DNA of 64,000 bases from Streptomyces sp. Edi4. GTDB taxonomy: Bacteria > Actinomycetota > Actinomycetes > Streptomycetales > Streptomycetaceae. Both the position numbers and the translations under genes were made by a program. Positions 43,477 to 52,512 of this stretch are shown in pieces. The notes under the pieces were generated by a model. That model was not told the DNA's origin. It saw only the letters and a list, made by a program, of their open reading frames with translations, and did no database searches. The stretch's first letter is position 1. Each line of letters begins with the position of its first letter. Location: positions 5,704,001 to 5,768,000 of the forward strand of contig NZ_JBEJGY010000004.1 in the NCBI RefSeq assembly GCF_040253615.1, written 5' to 3'.

Positions 43477-44382
43477 TTAAGCGGACGTTTCGCGGATGCT
43501 CACCGCGATACCGTCGAGGAGACGGTCGAGCCCGAAGGCGAAGAGCGAGTCCAAGTCCATGCCGAACGGCTCGTGTTCGAAAATGGTCGCAAGGACGGGG
43601 TAGCGGCCGCTCGACACGATGGCCGCAAACCGCCCCCCGTTGCGGTCCATCCACTCGTCGTTGGACACGCCGGTGTCCTCAAGGGCGTGGCCCTCCAACT
43701 CCATGGCCATGCCGAGGCCCTGGACGAAGGCGATGAGCGTCAGATGCGTGAGCATCACCTGGTGCACGCTCAACGGCGTACCGCGCAGGGCCCGCAGCAC
43801 CCACTCGGTGTACGTCATCGCCTCCGGCATCGGCTCCGGCCGGATGAAGGAGGCCATCGCGCGCGCCATCCAGGGGTGGCGGCGGTAGACGCCCCACAAC
43901 TGGTGCGAGGCGTGCGTCAGTTGGGCCCGCCAGTCGCCGGCGGGGCGCCGCAGGTCCGCCTCGTCGAAGGCCACGTCCGTCATCAGCCGTACGAGCTCGC
44001 CCTTGCTCGGCACATGCCGGTACAGGGCCATCGTGGACGTGCCGAGGTCCCCGGCGACCCGGCGCATCGAGAGCCCGGCAAGCCCCTCGGCGTCCGCGAT
44101 CCTGAGCGCCGCGGCCACGACGGCCTCGCGGCTGAGCGCCGCCCCCTGCGGGCCGCGCGCCGAGACGGCCTCCGCCACCACCGTGCCCACCCCCGGCACC
44201 GCCCGCACCGCGCCCTCCCGCGCGAGCACGGCGAGCGCCTTGGTCGCGGTCGCCATCGCCACGCCCGACTCCCGCACGATGGCCCGCGTCGAGGGCACCC
44301 GGTCGCCCGGGGCGAGCTCGCCCGAGGCGATGCGGCGCCGGATGCCGGCGGCGATGGACAGGTAGGGCGGATCCGCGGTCAC
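43477..44382 (-). CDS. Double-headed regulator: GntR winged helix fused to TetR
   Basis: 301-aa regulator with two DNA-binding modules. Residues ~5-75 are a GntR-type winged helix (YLSIAAGIRRRIASGELAPG, DRVPSTRAIVRESGVAMATA, GVGTVVAE). Residues ~85-145 are a TetR HTH (SREAVVAAALRIADAEGLAG, LSMRRVAGDLGTSTMALYRH). The rest is a TetR C-terminal ligand domain with YRRHPWMARAMASFIRP. The start is GTG 44382 because the GntR homology begins right after it. It is divergent from an MFS exporter, and two GTG(T/C)ACTAG elements lie in the gap. It most likely represses efflux and itself. Confidence 0.88.
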   Translation of the reverse strand: MTADPPYLSIAAGIRRRIASGELAPGDRVPSTRAIVRESGVAMATATKALAVLAREGAVRAVPGVGTVVAEAVSARGPQGAALSREAVVAAALRIADAEGLAGLSMRRVAGDLGTSTMALYRHVPSKGELVRLMTDVAFDEADLRRPAGDWRAQLTHASHQLWGVYRRHPWMARAMASFIRPEPMPEAMTYTEWVLRALRGTPLSVHQVMLTHLTLIAFVQGLGMAMELEGHALEDTGVSNDEWMDRNGGRFAAIVSSGRYPVLATIFEHEPFGMDLDSLFAFGLDRLLDGIAVSIRETSA

Positions 44383-44390
44383 GGCGGGCA

Positions 44391-44452
44391 GTGTACTAGT
44401 GCGCCGTACGCCGTCCTGGCCCGTCACCCGGGGTACGGGGTCGGTGCACTAG
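44391..44452. promoter_or_regulatory. Repeated GTGNACTAG elements between regulator and MFS gene
   Basis: GTGTACTAG at 44391-44399 and GTGCACTAG at 44444-44452, same orientation, 53 bp apart start to start (about five helical turns). The first begins 9 bp upstream of the regulator start codon. They are candidate sites for the two-headed regulator; binding is inferred. Confidence 0.5.
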
Positions 44453-44495
44453 GCCGCCGGTAGCGGCGTACGCGGGGCCCTGCTTCGCTCCCCGC

Positions 44496-45983
44496 ATGGA
44501 CACCACCCTCGGCCCCTTCACGGGCCGCGCCGACCCCGCCCCGCCGCGTGCCGGGCGCCGGGAATGGACCGCGTTCGCCGTCCTCATGCTGCCGTTGCTC
44601 CTCGTCTCGATGGACGTCTCCGTCCTCTACTTCGCCATCCCCTTCATCAGCCAGGACCTCGCGCCCAGCTCCACCGGGCAGCTGTGGATCCTCGACATGT
44701 ACGGCTTCGTGCTGGCCGGACTGCTCATCACGATGGGCGCGCTCGGTGACCGTGTGGGGCGGCGCCGGCTCGTGCTCGCGGGCGCCGCCGTCTTCGGCCT
44801 TGGCTCGGTCGCCGCCGCCTACGCGGACTCGGTCCAACTCCTCATCGCCGCGCGAGCGTTGCTCGGCGTCGGCGGGGCCGCGCTCATGCCCTCCACACTC
44901 GCGCTGATCCGCAACCTCTTCCACGACGAGCGCCAGCGCGCCAAGGCGGTCACCGCCTGGACCGGCGTCATGACCGTCGGCATCTCGTTCGGCCCGGTCG
45001 TCAGCGGCGCGCTGCTCGAACACTTCTGGTGGGGCTCGGTGTTCCTCATCAACCTGCCCGCCATGCTCCTGCTGCTCGTCCTCGCGCCGTTCCTGCTGCC
45101 CGAGGTGAAGCAGCCGGCGCCGGGCCGCTTCGACTGGCCGAGCGCGGTCTTGTCGCTCGCCGGGCTGCTGCCCGTGATCCAGGGCGTCAAGGAACTCGCC
45201 CGCGACGGCCTGGAGTTGCTGCCCGCCGTCTCCGTCCTCGGCGGGCTCGCCCTCCTGTACGTCTTCGTACGCCGCCAGTCGCGCCTTGCCCACCCGCTGG
45301 TCGACCTGGTGCTGCTGCGCCGGCGTGCCTTCGGCGGCGCGGTGCTGGCCAACCTCTTCGCCATAGGGGCGACGGTCGGCATGGCGGTCTTCCTCACCCA
45401 GTACCTCCAGACGGTGCTCGCCAACAGCCCCCTGCGCGCGGCGATGTGGAGCCTGGTGCCCGCGGTGGGGGCGTTCGCGGGGGCGCCCGGCGGGGCCGCG
45501 CTCGCGCGGCGCTTCGACCGGGGTTACGTCATGGCGGCCGGCTTCGCCGTCTCCGCCTGCGGATTCCTCGCGCTGTCCCAGGTCCGCACCCACACGCCGC
45601 TGTGGTTCACCCTCACCGCCTGCGCCGTCTACACCTGCGGGCTCGTCGCGGCGATGGCCCTGGCCAACGAACTCGCCCTCGGCGCGGCGCCGCCCGAGCG
45701 GGCCGGATCGGCGGCGGCGGTCCTGGAATCCGGCCAGGAGCTGGGCGGGGCGCTCGGCATGGCGGTGCTCGGCTCCCTCGGCGCGGCGGTCTACCGCCAC
45801 GGCATGGCCCACGCGCCGGCGTCGGCACGCGAGACGCTGGGGGGTGCGGTGGCGTCACTCCGGGGCGCCGACCTGACGGTCGCGTTCGCGTCGTTCACGC
45901 GGGGCCTGGATGCGGCGGCGGTGGGGGCGGCGGTGCTGATGGCGGGGGCGGCGGTGTTGTCGTTGCGGCTGCGGCAGAAGTGA
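44496..45983 (+). CDS. MFS exporter, DHA2 (14-TM) family
   Basis: Drug:proton antiporter of 495 aa in the cytoplasmic membrane. TM1 is FAVLMLPLLLVSMDVSVLYFAI. The motif LWILDMYGFVLAGLLITMGALGDRVGRRRLVLAG and RALLGVGGAALMPSTLALIRNLF identify the SmvA/QacA-type branch. Fourteen helices are countable. It ends in a short RLRQK tail. It is controlled, by position, by the divergent GntR-TetR protein. The exported compound is unknown. Confidence 0.93.
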   Translation: MDTTLGPFTGRADPAPPRAGRREWTAFAVLMLPLLLVSMDVSVLYFAIPFISQDLAPSSTGQLWILDMYGFVLAGLLITMGALGDRVGRRRLVLAGAAVFGLGSVAAAYADSVQLLIAARALLGVGGAALMPSTLALIRNLFHDERQRAKAVTAWTGVMTVGISFGPVVSGALLEHFWWGSVFLINLPAMLLLLVLAPFLLPEVKQPAPGRFDWPSAVLSLAGLLPVIQGVKELARDGLELLPAVSVLGGLALLYVFVRRQSRLAHPLVDLVLLRRRAFGGAVLANLFAIGATVGMAVFLTQYLQTVLANSPLRAAMWSLVPAVGAFAGAPGGAALARRFDRGYVMAAGFAVSACGFLALSQVRTHTPLWFTLTACAVYTCGLVAAMALANELALGAAPPERAGSAAAVLESGQELGGALGMAVLGSLGAAVYRHGMAHAPASARETLGGAVASLRGADLTVAFASFTRGLDAAAVGAAVLMAGAAVLSLRLRQK

Positions 45984-45996
45984 GAGGGTCCAACTC

Positions 45997-46059
45997 GGGT
46001 GCGTTCGGGCGCGGGTGGCCGTGGGTTCCTCGCGCAGTTCCCCGCGCCCCTGGGGAGTG
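45997..46059. repeat. Common Streptomyces intergenic repeat element
   Basis: The stretch CGCGGGTGGCCGTGGGTTCC, TCGCGCAGTTCCCCGCGCCC and CTGGGG follows a pattern I know to be scattered between Streptomyces genes (reverse: GGGGCGCGGGGAACTGCGCGA). GCGCGGG (46009-46015) can pair with CCCGCGC (46041-46047). It lies just after the MFS stop and may terminate transcription. The copy number cannot be judged from this window. Confidence 0.75.
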
Positions 46060-46119
46060 GGAGGCCAGAGGCAGGGTGCGTACGCTGCCGGAAGTATCGA
46101 CCGGCTAGGAGCGCACCCC

Positions 46120-46626
46120 ATGACCGACCCCCGCACAGGCCCGCCCCACTTCGGCACCGAGCGCGAGACACTCCGCGCCTTTCTCGACTACCAGCGGGCC
46201 ACGCTCGCCATGAAGTGCGACGGGCTCGGCGACGAGGAGCTGCGGCGCCCCTCGATGCCGCCCTCCACCCTCTCCCTGCTCGGGCTCGTCCGGCATATGG
46301 CCGAAGTCGAACGCGCCTGGTTCCGCCGGGTGTTCGAGGATCACGACGTGCCGATGGTGTGGTCGGACAAGGTCGACTTCCAGGCCGCGTACGACACCAC
46401 CGGCGCAACCGCCGACGAGGCGTTCGCGGCCTGGCGCGCCGAGGTCGAGCACTCCCGGCGCATCGAGCGCGACGCCCCGTCCCTCGACCTCGCCGGTCAC
46501 CAGCCGCGCTGGGGTGAGGACGTGTCGCTGCGCATGGTGATGCCGCACCTGATCCTGGAGTACGGTCGGCACAACGGCCACGCCGACCTCGTGCGGGAGG
46601 GCATCGACGGAGTGGTGGGCGCCTGA
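46120..46626 (+). CDS. DinB-family protein (DUF664 type)
   Basis: Small four-helix-bundle metalloenzyme-like protein, 168 aa. It begins RETLRAFLDYQRATLAMKCD, followed by LLGLVRHMAEVERAWFRRVF; its His and the later His in LRMVMPHLILEYGRHNGHADLVRE are the putative metal triad. Relatives include mycothiol-dependent transferases, so a thiol S-transferase role is possible but unproven. The start is ATG 46120 with TAGGAG 9 nt upstream. It is a single-gene unit facing the convergent DUF1266 gene. Confidence 0.9.
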   Translation: MTDPRTGPPHFGTERETLRAFLDYQRATLAMKCDGLGDEELRRPSMPPSTLSLLGLVRHMAEVERAWFRRVFEDHDVPMVWSDKVDFQAAYDTTGATADEAFAAWRAEVEHSRRIERDAPSLDLAGHQPRWGEDVSLRMVMPHLILEYGRHNGHADLVREGIDGVVGA

Positions 46627-46652
46627 GACGGAGCGTCGCGCGGGGCCCCGGG

Positions 46653-47804
46653 TCAGCGCCAGGGGAGGTTGCGCCAGGGGCTGCCCTCGTGGTCGGTGAG
46701 GATCCGGTGCGCGGTTACGTTCTGCCGGTAGTAACTCCCGTACGACTCCTGGTCGAAGCGCAGCACGCGCCCGAGCGCGTACCCCGCCGAGAAGTCCTCC
46801 CAGGAGCGGTAGGCCGCCTTGCTCAGGGCGCCCGCGTGCACGATCACCTGCTCCGCCTCGTGCGGTGTGCACAGCCGGGCCGAGAGCCCCCAGCGCGCCA
46901 GGTTCACCGCGCGCCCGTAGTCGTAGGCGACGACCGAGGTGACCCGGCCGTCCGGCGGGAGCAGGCCGTCCGCGCGGAACCGGGCCTCGTAGCGCATGAC
47001 GCGCCGCACCAGTTCCTCGATCTCCGTGACGGCGGCGTGCCCCACCCCGATGTCCTGGGCGTGCCCGGCGGCCGTCTCGCGCCACAGCTCGGGCGGCGGC
47101 GCCTCACCGAGCCCGGCCCGCAGCTCTTCGCGCACGCGCAGCACGAAGCCGTGCTCGGGCGGGCTGTTGCGCGCGTCGAGCAGGGCGTCCACCTGCCGGC
47201 GCCAGCTCGCCGGGTCGGTGATGCCCCAGGAGTCGCGGAGCATCCGGACCTCGGCGGTGTACTCCTGGTAGAGGGAGCCCACCTCGTTCCACGGCACGTC
47301 GTGGGTGACCGCCAGATGCGCGCCGCAGGCCAGCCCGTAAGCGAGCGGGCCGTGCAGCGCGCCGTGCCGCAGGCCCGTCAGCCGCTCGGGGCGCTCGGCC
47401 TCCGCGTGGAGGCGGCGCCACCGGTCCAGATGGTCGGCGCCCGTCGGCAGGAACAACTGGGCCGGGGTGCCCGCGTTGACCGCGAGCAGCGTACGCCCGC
47501 CGAGCAGACCCGACCCGGCGATCCACCCGAGCGTGACCCCGTGGAAGACCCAGTCCGGGTGCCACGGCGGGAGCATGCCTCGGGTGAGCACCGGCTTGCA
47601 GGGGCGCCCCGCCGCGTCCCGGTAGGCGGGCCAGCGGACCCGGTCGGGGCTCGCGTCGACCTCGGCTTTCGGCGCGGCGATGTACAGCACCTCGCGGGCC
47701 AGCACCCGCAGCTGCGCCTCCATGTCGCCGCGCAGCCCCGCGGAGTGCAGCAGCCACTCCGTCTCCGTCGGTGCCGCCCAGCTGATCCCCGTTGCCGTTG
47801 CCAC
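46653..47804 (-). CDS. DUF1266-domain protein
   Basis: 383-aa cytoplasmic protein of unknown function. The C-terminal ~180 residues match the DUF1266 pattern: SWGITDPASWRRQVDALLDA, YDYGRAVNLARWGLSARLCT, SWEDFSAGYALGRVLRFD. The N-terminal part (~10-150) is an alpha/beta region with GRTLLAVNAGTPAQLFLP. No signal or membrane segment. It is convergent with the DinB gene. A Streptomyces-type family, but no activity can be named. Confidence 0.8.
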   Translation of the reverse strand: MATATGISWAAPTETEWLLHSAGLRGDMEAQLRVLAREVLYIAAPKAEVDASPDRVRWPAYRDAAGRPCKPVLTRGMLPPWHPDWVFHGVTLGWIAGSGLLGGRTLLAVNAGTPAQLFLPTGADHLDRWRRLHAEAERPERLTGLRHGALHGPLAYGLACGAHLAVTHDVPWNEVGSLYQEYTAEVRMLRDSWGITDPASWRRQVDALLDARNSPPEHGFVLRVREELRAGLGEAPPPELWRETAAGHAQDIGVGHAAVTEIEELVRRVMRYEARFRADGLLPPDGRVTSVVAYDYGRAVNLARWGLSARLCTPHEAEQVIVHAGALSKAAYRSWEDFSAGYALGRVLRFDQESYGSYYRQNVTAHRILTDHEGSPWRNLPWR

Positions 47805-48072
47805 CCCCCGATCCTACGAAACCGGTCCCGGCCGGCGCGGCGGCAGGTGGGTGCGGGGCGGCAACCTGTCCGAAGGGGCGGACGAGGGCTGGGGCGGGGC
47901 CCGGTGTGGGGTCCACGATTCCGTGAGCACCGGGTCCTGCGGGAATGTCGGAATCCGCGCGCGCTGAGCAGACCGGGCGTGGCGACGGGGCCGAGCATTC
48001 CGGAAGGCACCGTCGTTCCCGCTGCTGCTCACGGTCAGTGGCCGGTTGAGGTGGGGCCGGCTCGTGATCGCT
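47805..48072. other. Intergenic gap, 268 bp
   Basis: Contains the upstream region of the DUF1266 gene and the 3' flank of the DUF523 gene. No coding sequence, strong hairpin or repeat was recognised beyond ordinary GC-rich sequence. Confidence 0.5.
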
Positions 48073-48522
48073 TCACACCCCGGGCGCGGGCCGCACGGTA
48101 ATCCCGTTCCGCTCGAGCAGCGCCGCCGTCACCCCGTCTCCTGGCATCAGCTCCCCCGCGAACGAGCCGTCGTGGACCGCGCCACGTCCGCACGACGGAC
48201 TGCGCGGCATCAACAGCGCCTCCGTGCAGCCTCCGTGCCGTGCCGCCGCCAGTGCGCGCCGCGCTCCGTCCACGAACTCCGCTGTCACGTCACGTCCAGT
48301 GTCCTCAACGACCCGTGCCGCCCCGTCGAGCACGTCGTGCCCGTCGCCGCCCACCAGCTCCGCGGGCCGCCGAGGCGTCGCGAGCCCACCCGCCACTTCG
48401 GGGCAGAAGGAGACGACTTCGCGACCTGCCACCACTTCCTCGATCTCCGAAGACGCCTTGTGCTGCCCGTCGAATCGGCATGGCACCCCGCGCAGACACG
48501 CGCTGACCAGGATTGCTTGCAT
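48073..48522 (-). CDS. DUF523 (YbbK-like) protein
   Basis: Small cytoplasmic protein, 149 aa, with the cysteine pattern of DUF523: VSACLRGVPCRFDG near the N-terminus, VVSFCPEVAGGLATPRRPAE in the middle and MPRSPSCGRGAVHDGSF at ~105. The four conserved Cys suggest metal or redox chemistry. No biochemical role is assigned to the family with certainty. The start is ATG 48522, giving a full-length product. It is monocistronic; a GTCCGG..CCGGAC hairpin (48570-48587) lies between it and the next operon end. Confidence 0.88.
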   Translation of the reverse strand: MQAILVSACLRGVPCRFDGQHKASSEIEEVVAGREVVSFCPEVAGGLATPRRPAELVGGDGHDVLDGAARVVEDTGRDVTAEFVDGARRALAAARHGGCTEALLMPRSPSCGRGAVHDGSFAGELMPGDGVTAALLERNGITVRPAPGV

Positions 48523-48569
48523 GCCGCCAGGCTAGCCCCAGCCATCGTCACGGACCGTTGCCCATGATC

Positions 48570-48587
48570 GTCCGGAGCTACCCGGAC
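48570..48587. terminator. Small hairpin downstream of ABC exporter operon
   Basis: GTCCGG (48570-48575), AGCTAC, CCGGAC (48582-48587), flanked by direct CATGATC repeats at 48563 and 48594. It lies about 60 bp after the ABC exporter stop on the leftward strand. The stem is modest, so this is a weak call. Confidence 0.35.
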
Positions 48588-48645
48588 AGTGCTCATGATC
48601 CGCCGGCAGTGCGCACGAAGCCGCGGACCCGCGTCCCGGGGGGTG

Positions 48646-50502
48646 TCAGGCCAGGCTGTCCCGCCAGGCCCGGTGCAGATCGGCGAAGCGGCCCGTGCCC
48701 GCGATCAGGTCGGCGGGGGCGCCGTCCTCCACGACGCGACCGTGCTCCATCACCAGGACCCGGTCCGCGATCTCGACCGTGGACAGCCGGTGCGCGATCA
48801 CCACCGCCGTCCGGCCCCCCAGGACCGTGTGCATGGCGCGCTGCACCGCGCGCTCGCCCGGGACGTCGAGGGAGCTGGTCGCCTCGTCGAGGATCAGCAC
48901 CGCCGGGTCGGCAAGCAACGCCCGTGCGAACGCGACCAGTTGGCGCTGTCCGGCGGAGATGCGGCCACCCCGCTTGCGTACGTCCGTGTCGTACCCCTGC
49001 GGCAGGTCCGCGATGAAGTCGTGCGCGCCGATCGCCTTCGCGGCCTGCTCGATCTCCTCGCGGGAGGCGTCCGGGCGGCCGATGGCGATGTTCTCGGCGA
49101 CCGTGCCGGAGAACAGGAACGCCTCCTGGGTGACCATGACCACCCCGCGCCGCAGCTCGCGCACGGACAGCTCGCGCAGGTCCGTGCCGTCGAGCAGGAC
49201 GCGGCCGGTGGTCGGGTCGTAGAAGCGGGCCAGGAGTTTGGCGAGGGTGGACTTGCCCGCGCCCGTCGAGCCGACCACCGCCACGGTCTGGCCGGCGGGG
49301 ATGGCGAGATCGAACCGGGGCAGCACTTCGCCGCCGGTGCGGTAGGAGAAGCCGACCCCCTCGAAGTCGACGCGCCGGCCCGGCAGATGGCTCGCCCGCT
49401 CCGGCAGGGCCGCCGGCCGCACCGGCTCGGGGACGGACGGCACCTGGGAGAGCAGGCCGGCCACCTTCGCCAGGGAGGCGGCGGCCGACTCGTAGGAGTT
49501 GAGGAACATGCCGAGCCGGTCGATGGGGTCGTACAGACGACGCAGGTACAGGACCGCCGCCGCCAGCACACCCAGGGCGAGGGTGCCGTCCGCGACCCTC
49601 GTCGCACCCCACAGCACCATCGCCGCGACCGCGGTGTTGGCGACGAGTCGTGAGCCCACCACATAGCGCGCCATCTCGAGCAGCGCGTCACCGTTGCTGC
49701 GTTCGTGCCGCCGGTTCAGCTCCTGGAACTCGGCGTCGTTGGCCCGCTCGCGCCGGAAGGCCCGCACCGGACGGATGCCGTTCAGGGTCTCCGCGAACTT
49801 GACGATCACGGCGGCCATCGCCGTGGACCGGACCCCGTAGATCTCCCCGGCCCGGCGCCGGTAGCCACGGATCAGGAAGTGCAGCGGCAGATAGGAGGCG
49901 ACGGCGAGCGCGCCGATGCCCCAGTCGAGCCAGAGCAGCATCGCGCAGATGTAGACCGAGGAGAGGACCACCCCGATCAGCTCCTGAAGCCCCTCGCTGA
50001 GCAGTTCCCGCAGCGATTCGACGTCCGTGGTGGAGCGCGAGATCAGCCGGCCCGATGTGTAGCGCTCATGGAAGTCCACGCTCAGCGCCTGCGCGTGCCG
50101 GAAGATGCGCCCCCGCAGGTCGAGCAGCACGTCCTGGTTGACGCCGGCGGAGATCCGGATGAAGGCGTACTGGAAGAACCCCGAGGCCAGCGCGCACAGC
50201 AGATAGCCGGCGCCCACGCCGACGAGCGGGCCGTAGTCGTGCGCGCGCAATGCCGGTACGCCCCGGTCGATGGCGTACGCCACGAGCAGCGGGCCCGCCT
50301 GGGCCGCCGCCTGCTGCACCACGAGCGTCAGCGTCGCGAGCACCACGCGCCGGCGCAGCGGCGCCAGCAGGGACCGCAGCAGCGCGCCGGTCGCGCCGGG
50401 CGGCGCGGGCAGCTCGTCCCGGTCGAACGGGTCGGTGCCCGCGCCCGGTTCGGCCACCGCCTCGTCGCCGGTGGCCACCTCCTTGCCGACCGTCGTGGTC
50501 AT
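48646..50502 (-). CDS. ABC exporter half-transporter B (canonical ATPase Walker B)
   Basis: TMD-NBD fusion, 618 aa, six membrane helices then an ATPase domain. Walker A is VGSTGAGKSTLAK, the Q-loop MVTQEAFLFSG, the signature RISAGQRQLVAFARAL (ISAGQ instead of LSGGQ), Walker B VLILDEATSSLD with catalytic Glu, and the H-loop IAHRLSTVE. Overlaps its partner gene by 4 bp (ATGA). The deviating signature together with the partner's Asp-type Walker B indicates an asymmetric heterodimer. Such pairs export drugs, lipids or peptides; the substrate is unknown. Confidence 0.95.
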   Translation of the reverse strand: MTTTVGKEVATGDEAVAEPGAGTDPFDRDELPAPPGATGALLRSLLAPLRRRVVLATLTLVVQQAAAQAGPLLVAYAIDRGVPALRAHDYGPLVGVGAGYLLCALASGFFQYAFIRISAGVNQDVLLDLRGRIFRHAQALSVDFHERYTSGRLISRSTTDVESLRELLSEGLQELIGVVLSSVYICAMLLWLDWGIGALAVASYLPLHFLIRGYRRRAGEIYGVRSTAMAAVIVKFAETLNGIRPVRAFRRERANDAEFQELNRRHERSNGDALLEMARYVVGSRLVANTAVAAMVLWGATRVADGTLALGVLAAAVLYLRRLYDPIDRLGMFLNSYESAAASLAKVAGLLSQVPSVPEPVRPAALPERASHLPGRRVDFEGVGFSYRTGGEVLPRFDLAIPAGQTVAVVGSTGAGKSTLAKLLARFYDPTTGRVLLDGTDLRELSVRELRRGVVMVTQEAFLFSGTVAENIAIGRPDASREEIEQAAKAIGAHDFIADLPQGYDTDVRKRGGRISAGQRQLVAFARALLADPAVLILDEATSSLDVPGERAVQRAMHTVLGGRTAVVIAHRLSTVEIADRVLVMEHGRVVEDGAPADLIAGTGRFADLHRAWRDSLA

Positions 50503-52349
50503 CGGGTGTCCTCCGGCTCGTCGTGGTGGTGGTCGTCCGCGCCCGACATCAGCCAGGCGTATTCGGCGTTGTCGCGCAGCAGTTCCTGGTGGGTTCCGAC
50601 GGCGGCGACGCGTCCGCGCGAAAGGAGCGCCACCCGGTCGGCCAGCATCACCGTCGAGGGGCGGTGGGCGACGACCAGCGCGGTGGTGTCCTGGAGCACG
50701 CGGCGCAGCGCGGCCTCGACCAGGGCCTCGGTGTGGACGTCGAGCGCGGAGAGCGGGTCGTCCAGGATCAGGAACCTGGGCCGCCCCACGACCGCCCGCG
50801 CCAGCGCGAGCCGCTGGCGCTGACCGCCCGACAGGCTCAGCCCCTGCTCGCCGACCTGGGTGTCGAGGCCCTGCGGCAGCCGCCGTACGAACTGGGCCTG
50901 CGCGATGTCGATGGCCCGCTCCACATCGGGTGAACTCCCGCCGCCCATCGCCACATTGGCGCCGACGGACGCCGAGAACAGGGTGGGTTCCTCGAACGCC
51001 ACGGAGACGAGCCCCCGCAGCCGCTCACGTGGCATCTTGGCGATGTCCTGCCCGTCGAGCGTGATCCGGCCGCCGCAGACCTCGTAGAGCCGGGGCACGA
51101 GCGCGGTGAGCGTGGTCTTGCCCGATCCGGTCCCCCCGACCAGCGCCATGGTCTCGCCGGGCCGTATGTGCAGATCGACCCCGTCGAGCACGGGCACGCT
51201 GTCCGCCGGCGCGTCGGGATACGAGAACACCACCCCTTCGAACCGGACCCCGTCCGATGCCGCTCCCGTGCCGCCCGGCCCCGACGCGGCTCCCAGCGGG
51301 GCTTCCTGCGGGGCTCCTTCAGCCGCTCCCTCGGATTCCTCCGCTTCCTCGGCCTCCTCCCCGTCCTCGTCCATCGCCTCGAAGAACCGCGTCGTCGCCG
51401 TCGCCGCCTCCTGGCTCATCGCCAGCAGGAAGCCGATCGACTCCACCGGCCAGCGCAGGGCCAGCGCAGTGGACAGGAACGCCACCAGCGTGCCCGCCGA
51501 AAGCTCCCCGTCCGCCACCCGCACCGTGCCCAGCACCAGCGCCGCTGCGATGGCCAGTTCGGGGATCGCGGTGATCAGGCCCCAGATCCCGGCCAGCAGC
51601 CGCGCCTTGGCGAGCTCGGTGCCGCGCAGCCGCCGGGCGAGTTCGCCGAAGGCCACGGCCTGGGCGCGGTGCCGGCCGAACCCCTTGATGATCCGGATGC
51701 CGAGCACGCTCTCCTCGACCACCGTCGTCACGTCGCCCACCTGGTCCTGCGCCTGCCGGGCGACCAGGGCGTACCGCGTCTCGAAGAGCGAGCAGACGAC
51801 CACCAGCGGGACGACTGGGACCAGCAGCACCAGGCCGAGGGTCCAGTCCTGGGAGATGAGGATCGCGAACCCGGCCAGGATCGTGACTCCGTTGACGATC
51901 AGGAACGTCAGCGGGAAGGCCAGGAACATCCGCAGCAGCATGAGGTCCGTGGTGCCGCGCGACAGGAGCTGGCCCGAGGACCAGCGGTCGTGGAAGGAGA
52001 CCGGCAGGCGCTGCACGCGCCGGTACAGATCGGCCCGCATGTCCGCCTCGACCCCCGCGAGCGGCCGCGCGACCAGCCAGCGCCGCAAGCCGAACAGAAG
52101 CGCCTCGGCGAGCCCGAGCAGCAGCAGATACAGCGCGCCGAGCCACACGCCGCCGGGGTCGCGCTCCGCGACCGGCCCGTCGACGATCCATTTCAGGACG
52201 AGCGGGATCACCAGGCCGAGGCAGGAGGCGACGACGGCGATGAAGGCCGCGCAGAACCAGCGCGTTCGCACAGGTCGCACGTACGGCCAGAGCCTCAGGA
52301 GCGAGCGCGTGGCCGACTGGTCTTGGGTGGCTGCGTGTGTTTCGGACAT
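50499..52349 (-). CDS. ABC exporter half-transporter A (degenerate Walker B)
   Basis: TMD-NBD fusion, 616 aa. Six helices include WFCAAFIAVVASCLGLVIPL and FLIVNGVTILAGFAILIS. Walker A is VGGTGSGKTTLTAL, the signature LSLSGGQRQRLALARAV is canonical, and Walker B reads FLILDDPLSALDV, with Asp where the catalytic Glu should be. The linker before the NBD is acidic and Gly/Ala-rich (EDGEEAEEAEESEGAAEGAP). The C-terminus ends DDHHHDEPEDTR. It is the first gene of the two-gene operon with the half-transporter at 48646-50502. Confidence 0.95.
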   Translation of the reverse strand: MSETHAATQDQSATRSLLRLWPYVRPVRTRWFCAAFIAVVASCLGLVIPLVLKWIVDGPVAERDPGGVWLGALYLLLLGLAEALLFGLRRWLVARPLAGVEADMRADLYRRVQRLPVSFHDRWSSGQLLSRGTTDLMLLRMFLAFPLTFLIVNGVTILAGFAILISQDWTLGLVLLVPVVPLVVVCSLFETRYALVARQAQDQVGDVTTVVEESVLGIRIIKGFGRHRAQAVAFGELARRLRGTELAKARLLAGIWGLITAIPELAIAAALVLGTVRVADGELSAGTLVAFLSTALALRWPVESIGFLLAMSQEAATATTRFFEAMDEDGEEAEEAEESEGAAEGAPQEAPLGAASGPGGTGAASDGVRFEGVVFSYPDAPADSVPVLDGVDLHIRPGETMALVGGTGSGKTTLTALVPRLYEVCGGRITLDGQDIAKMPRERLRGLVSVAFEEPTLFSASVGANVAMGGGSSPDVERAIDIAQAQFVRRLPQGLDTQVGEQGLSLSGGQRQRLALARAVVGRPRFLILDDPLSALDVHTEALVEAALRRVLQDTTALVVAHRPSTVMLADRVALLSRGRVAAVGTHQELLRDNAEYAWLMSGADDHHHDEPEDTR

Positions 52350-52398
52350 CAGGGGTGAGCCTACGGACGGGCACGGACAGTGCCCACCGAGTTTCGGA

Positions 52399-52485
52399 CG
52401 GGTGCCGCTGGTCCGCTGGTCCTAGGACCGACGCCGCTGGTCCGCCGGCCCTGGGACGGGTGCCGCTGGTCCGGTCCTGGGACCG
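52399..52485. repeat. Three imperfect ~30-bp repeats (GCCGCTGGTCCG core)
   Basis: The core GCCGCTGGTCCG occurs three times between about 52403 and 52474, each followed by a GGTCC..GGACC-like dyad. The first dyad, GGTCCTAGGACC (52418-52429), is a perfect 12-bp palindrome. The repeats lie between the divergent half-transporter and ABC-2 ATPase genes. Confidence 0.75.
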
Positions 52486-52512
52486 GGGGCCGCGCCGGGG
52501 TCGTAGCGCCCG

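Noticed and set aside
41218..44463. 1081-codon plus-strand open frame opposite the M4 protease
   Set aside because: Repetitive Val/Gly/Arg-rich shadow of the protease and regulator genes with no recognisable domain.
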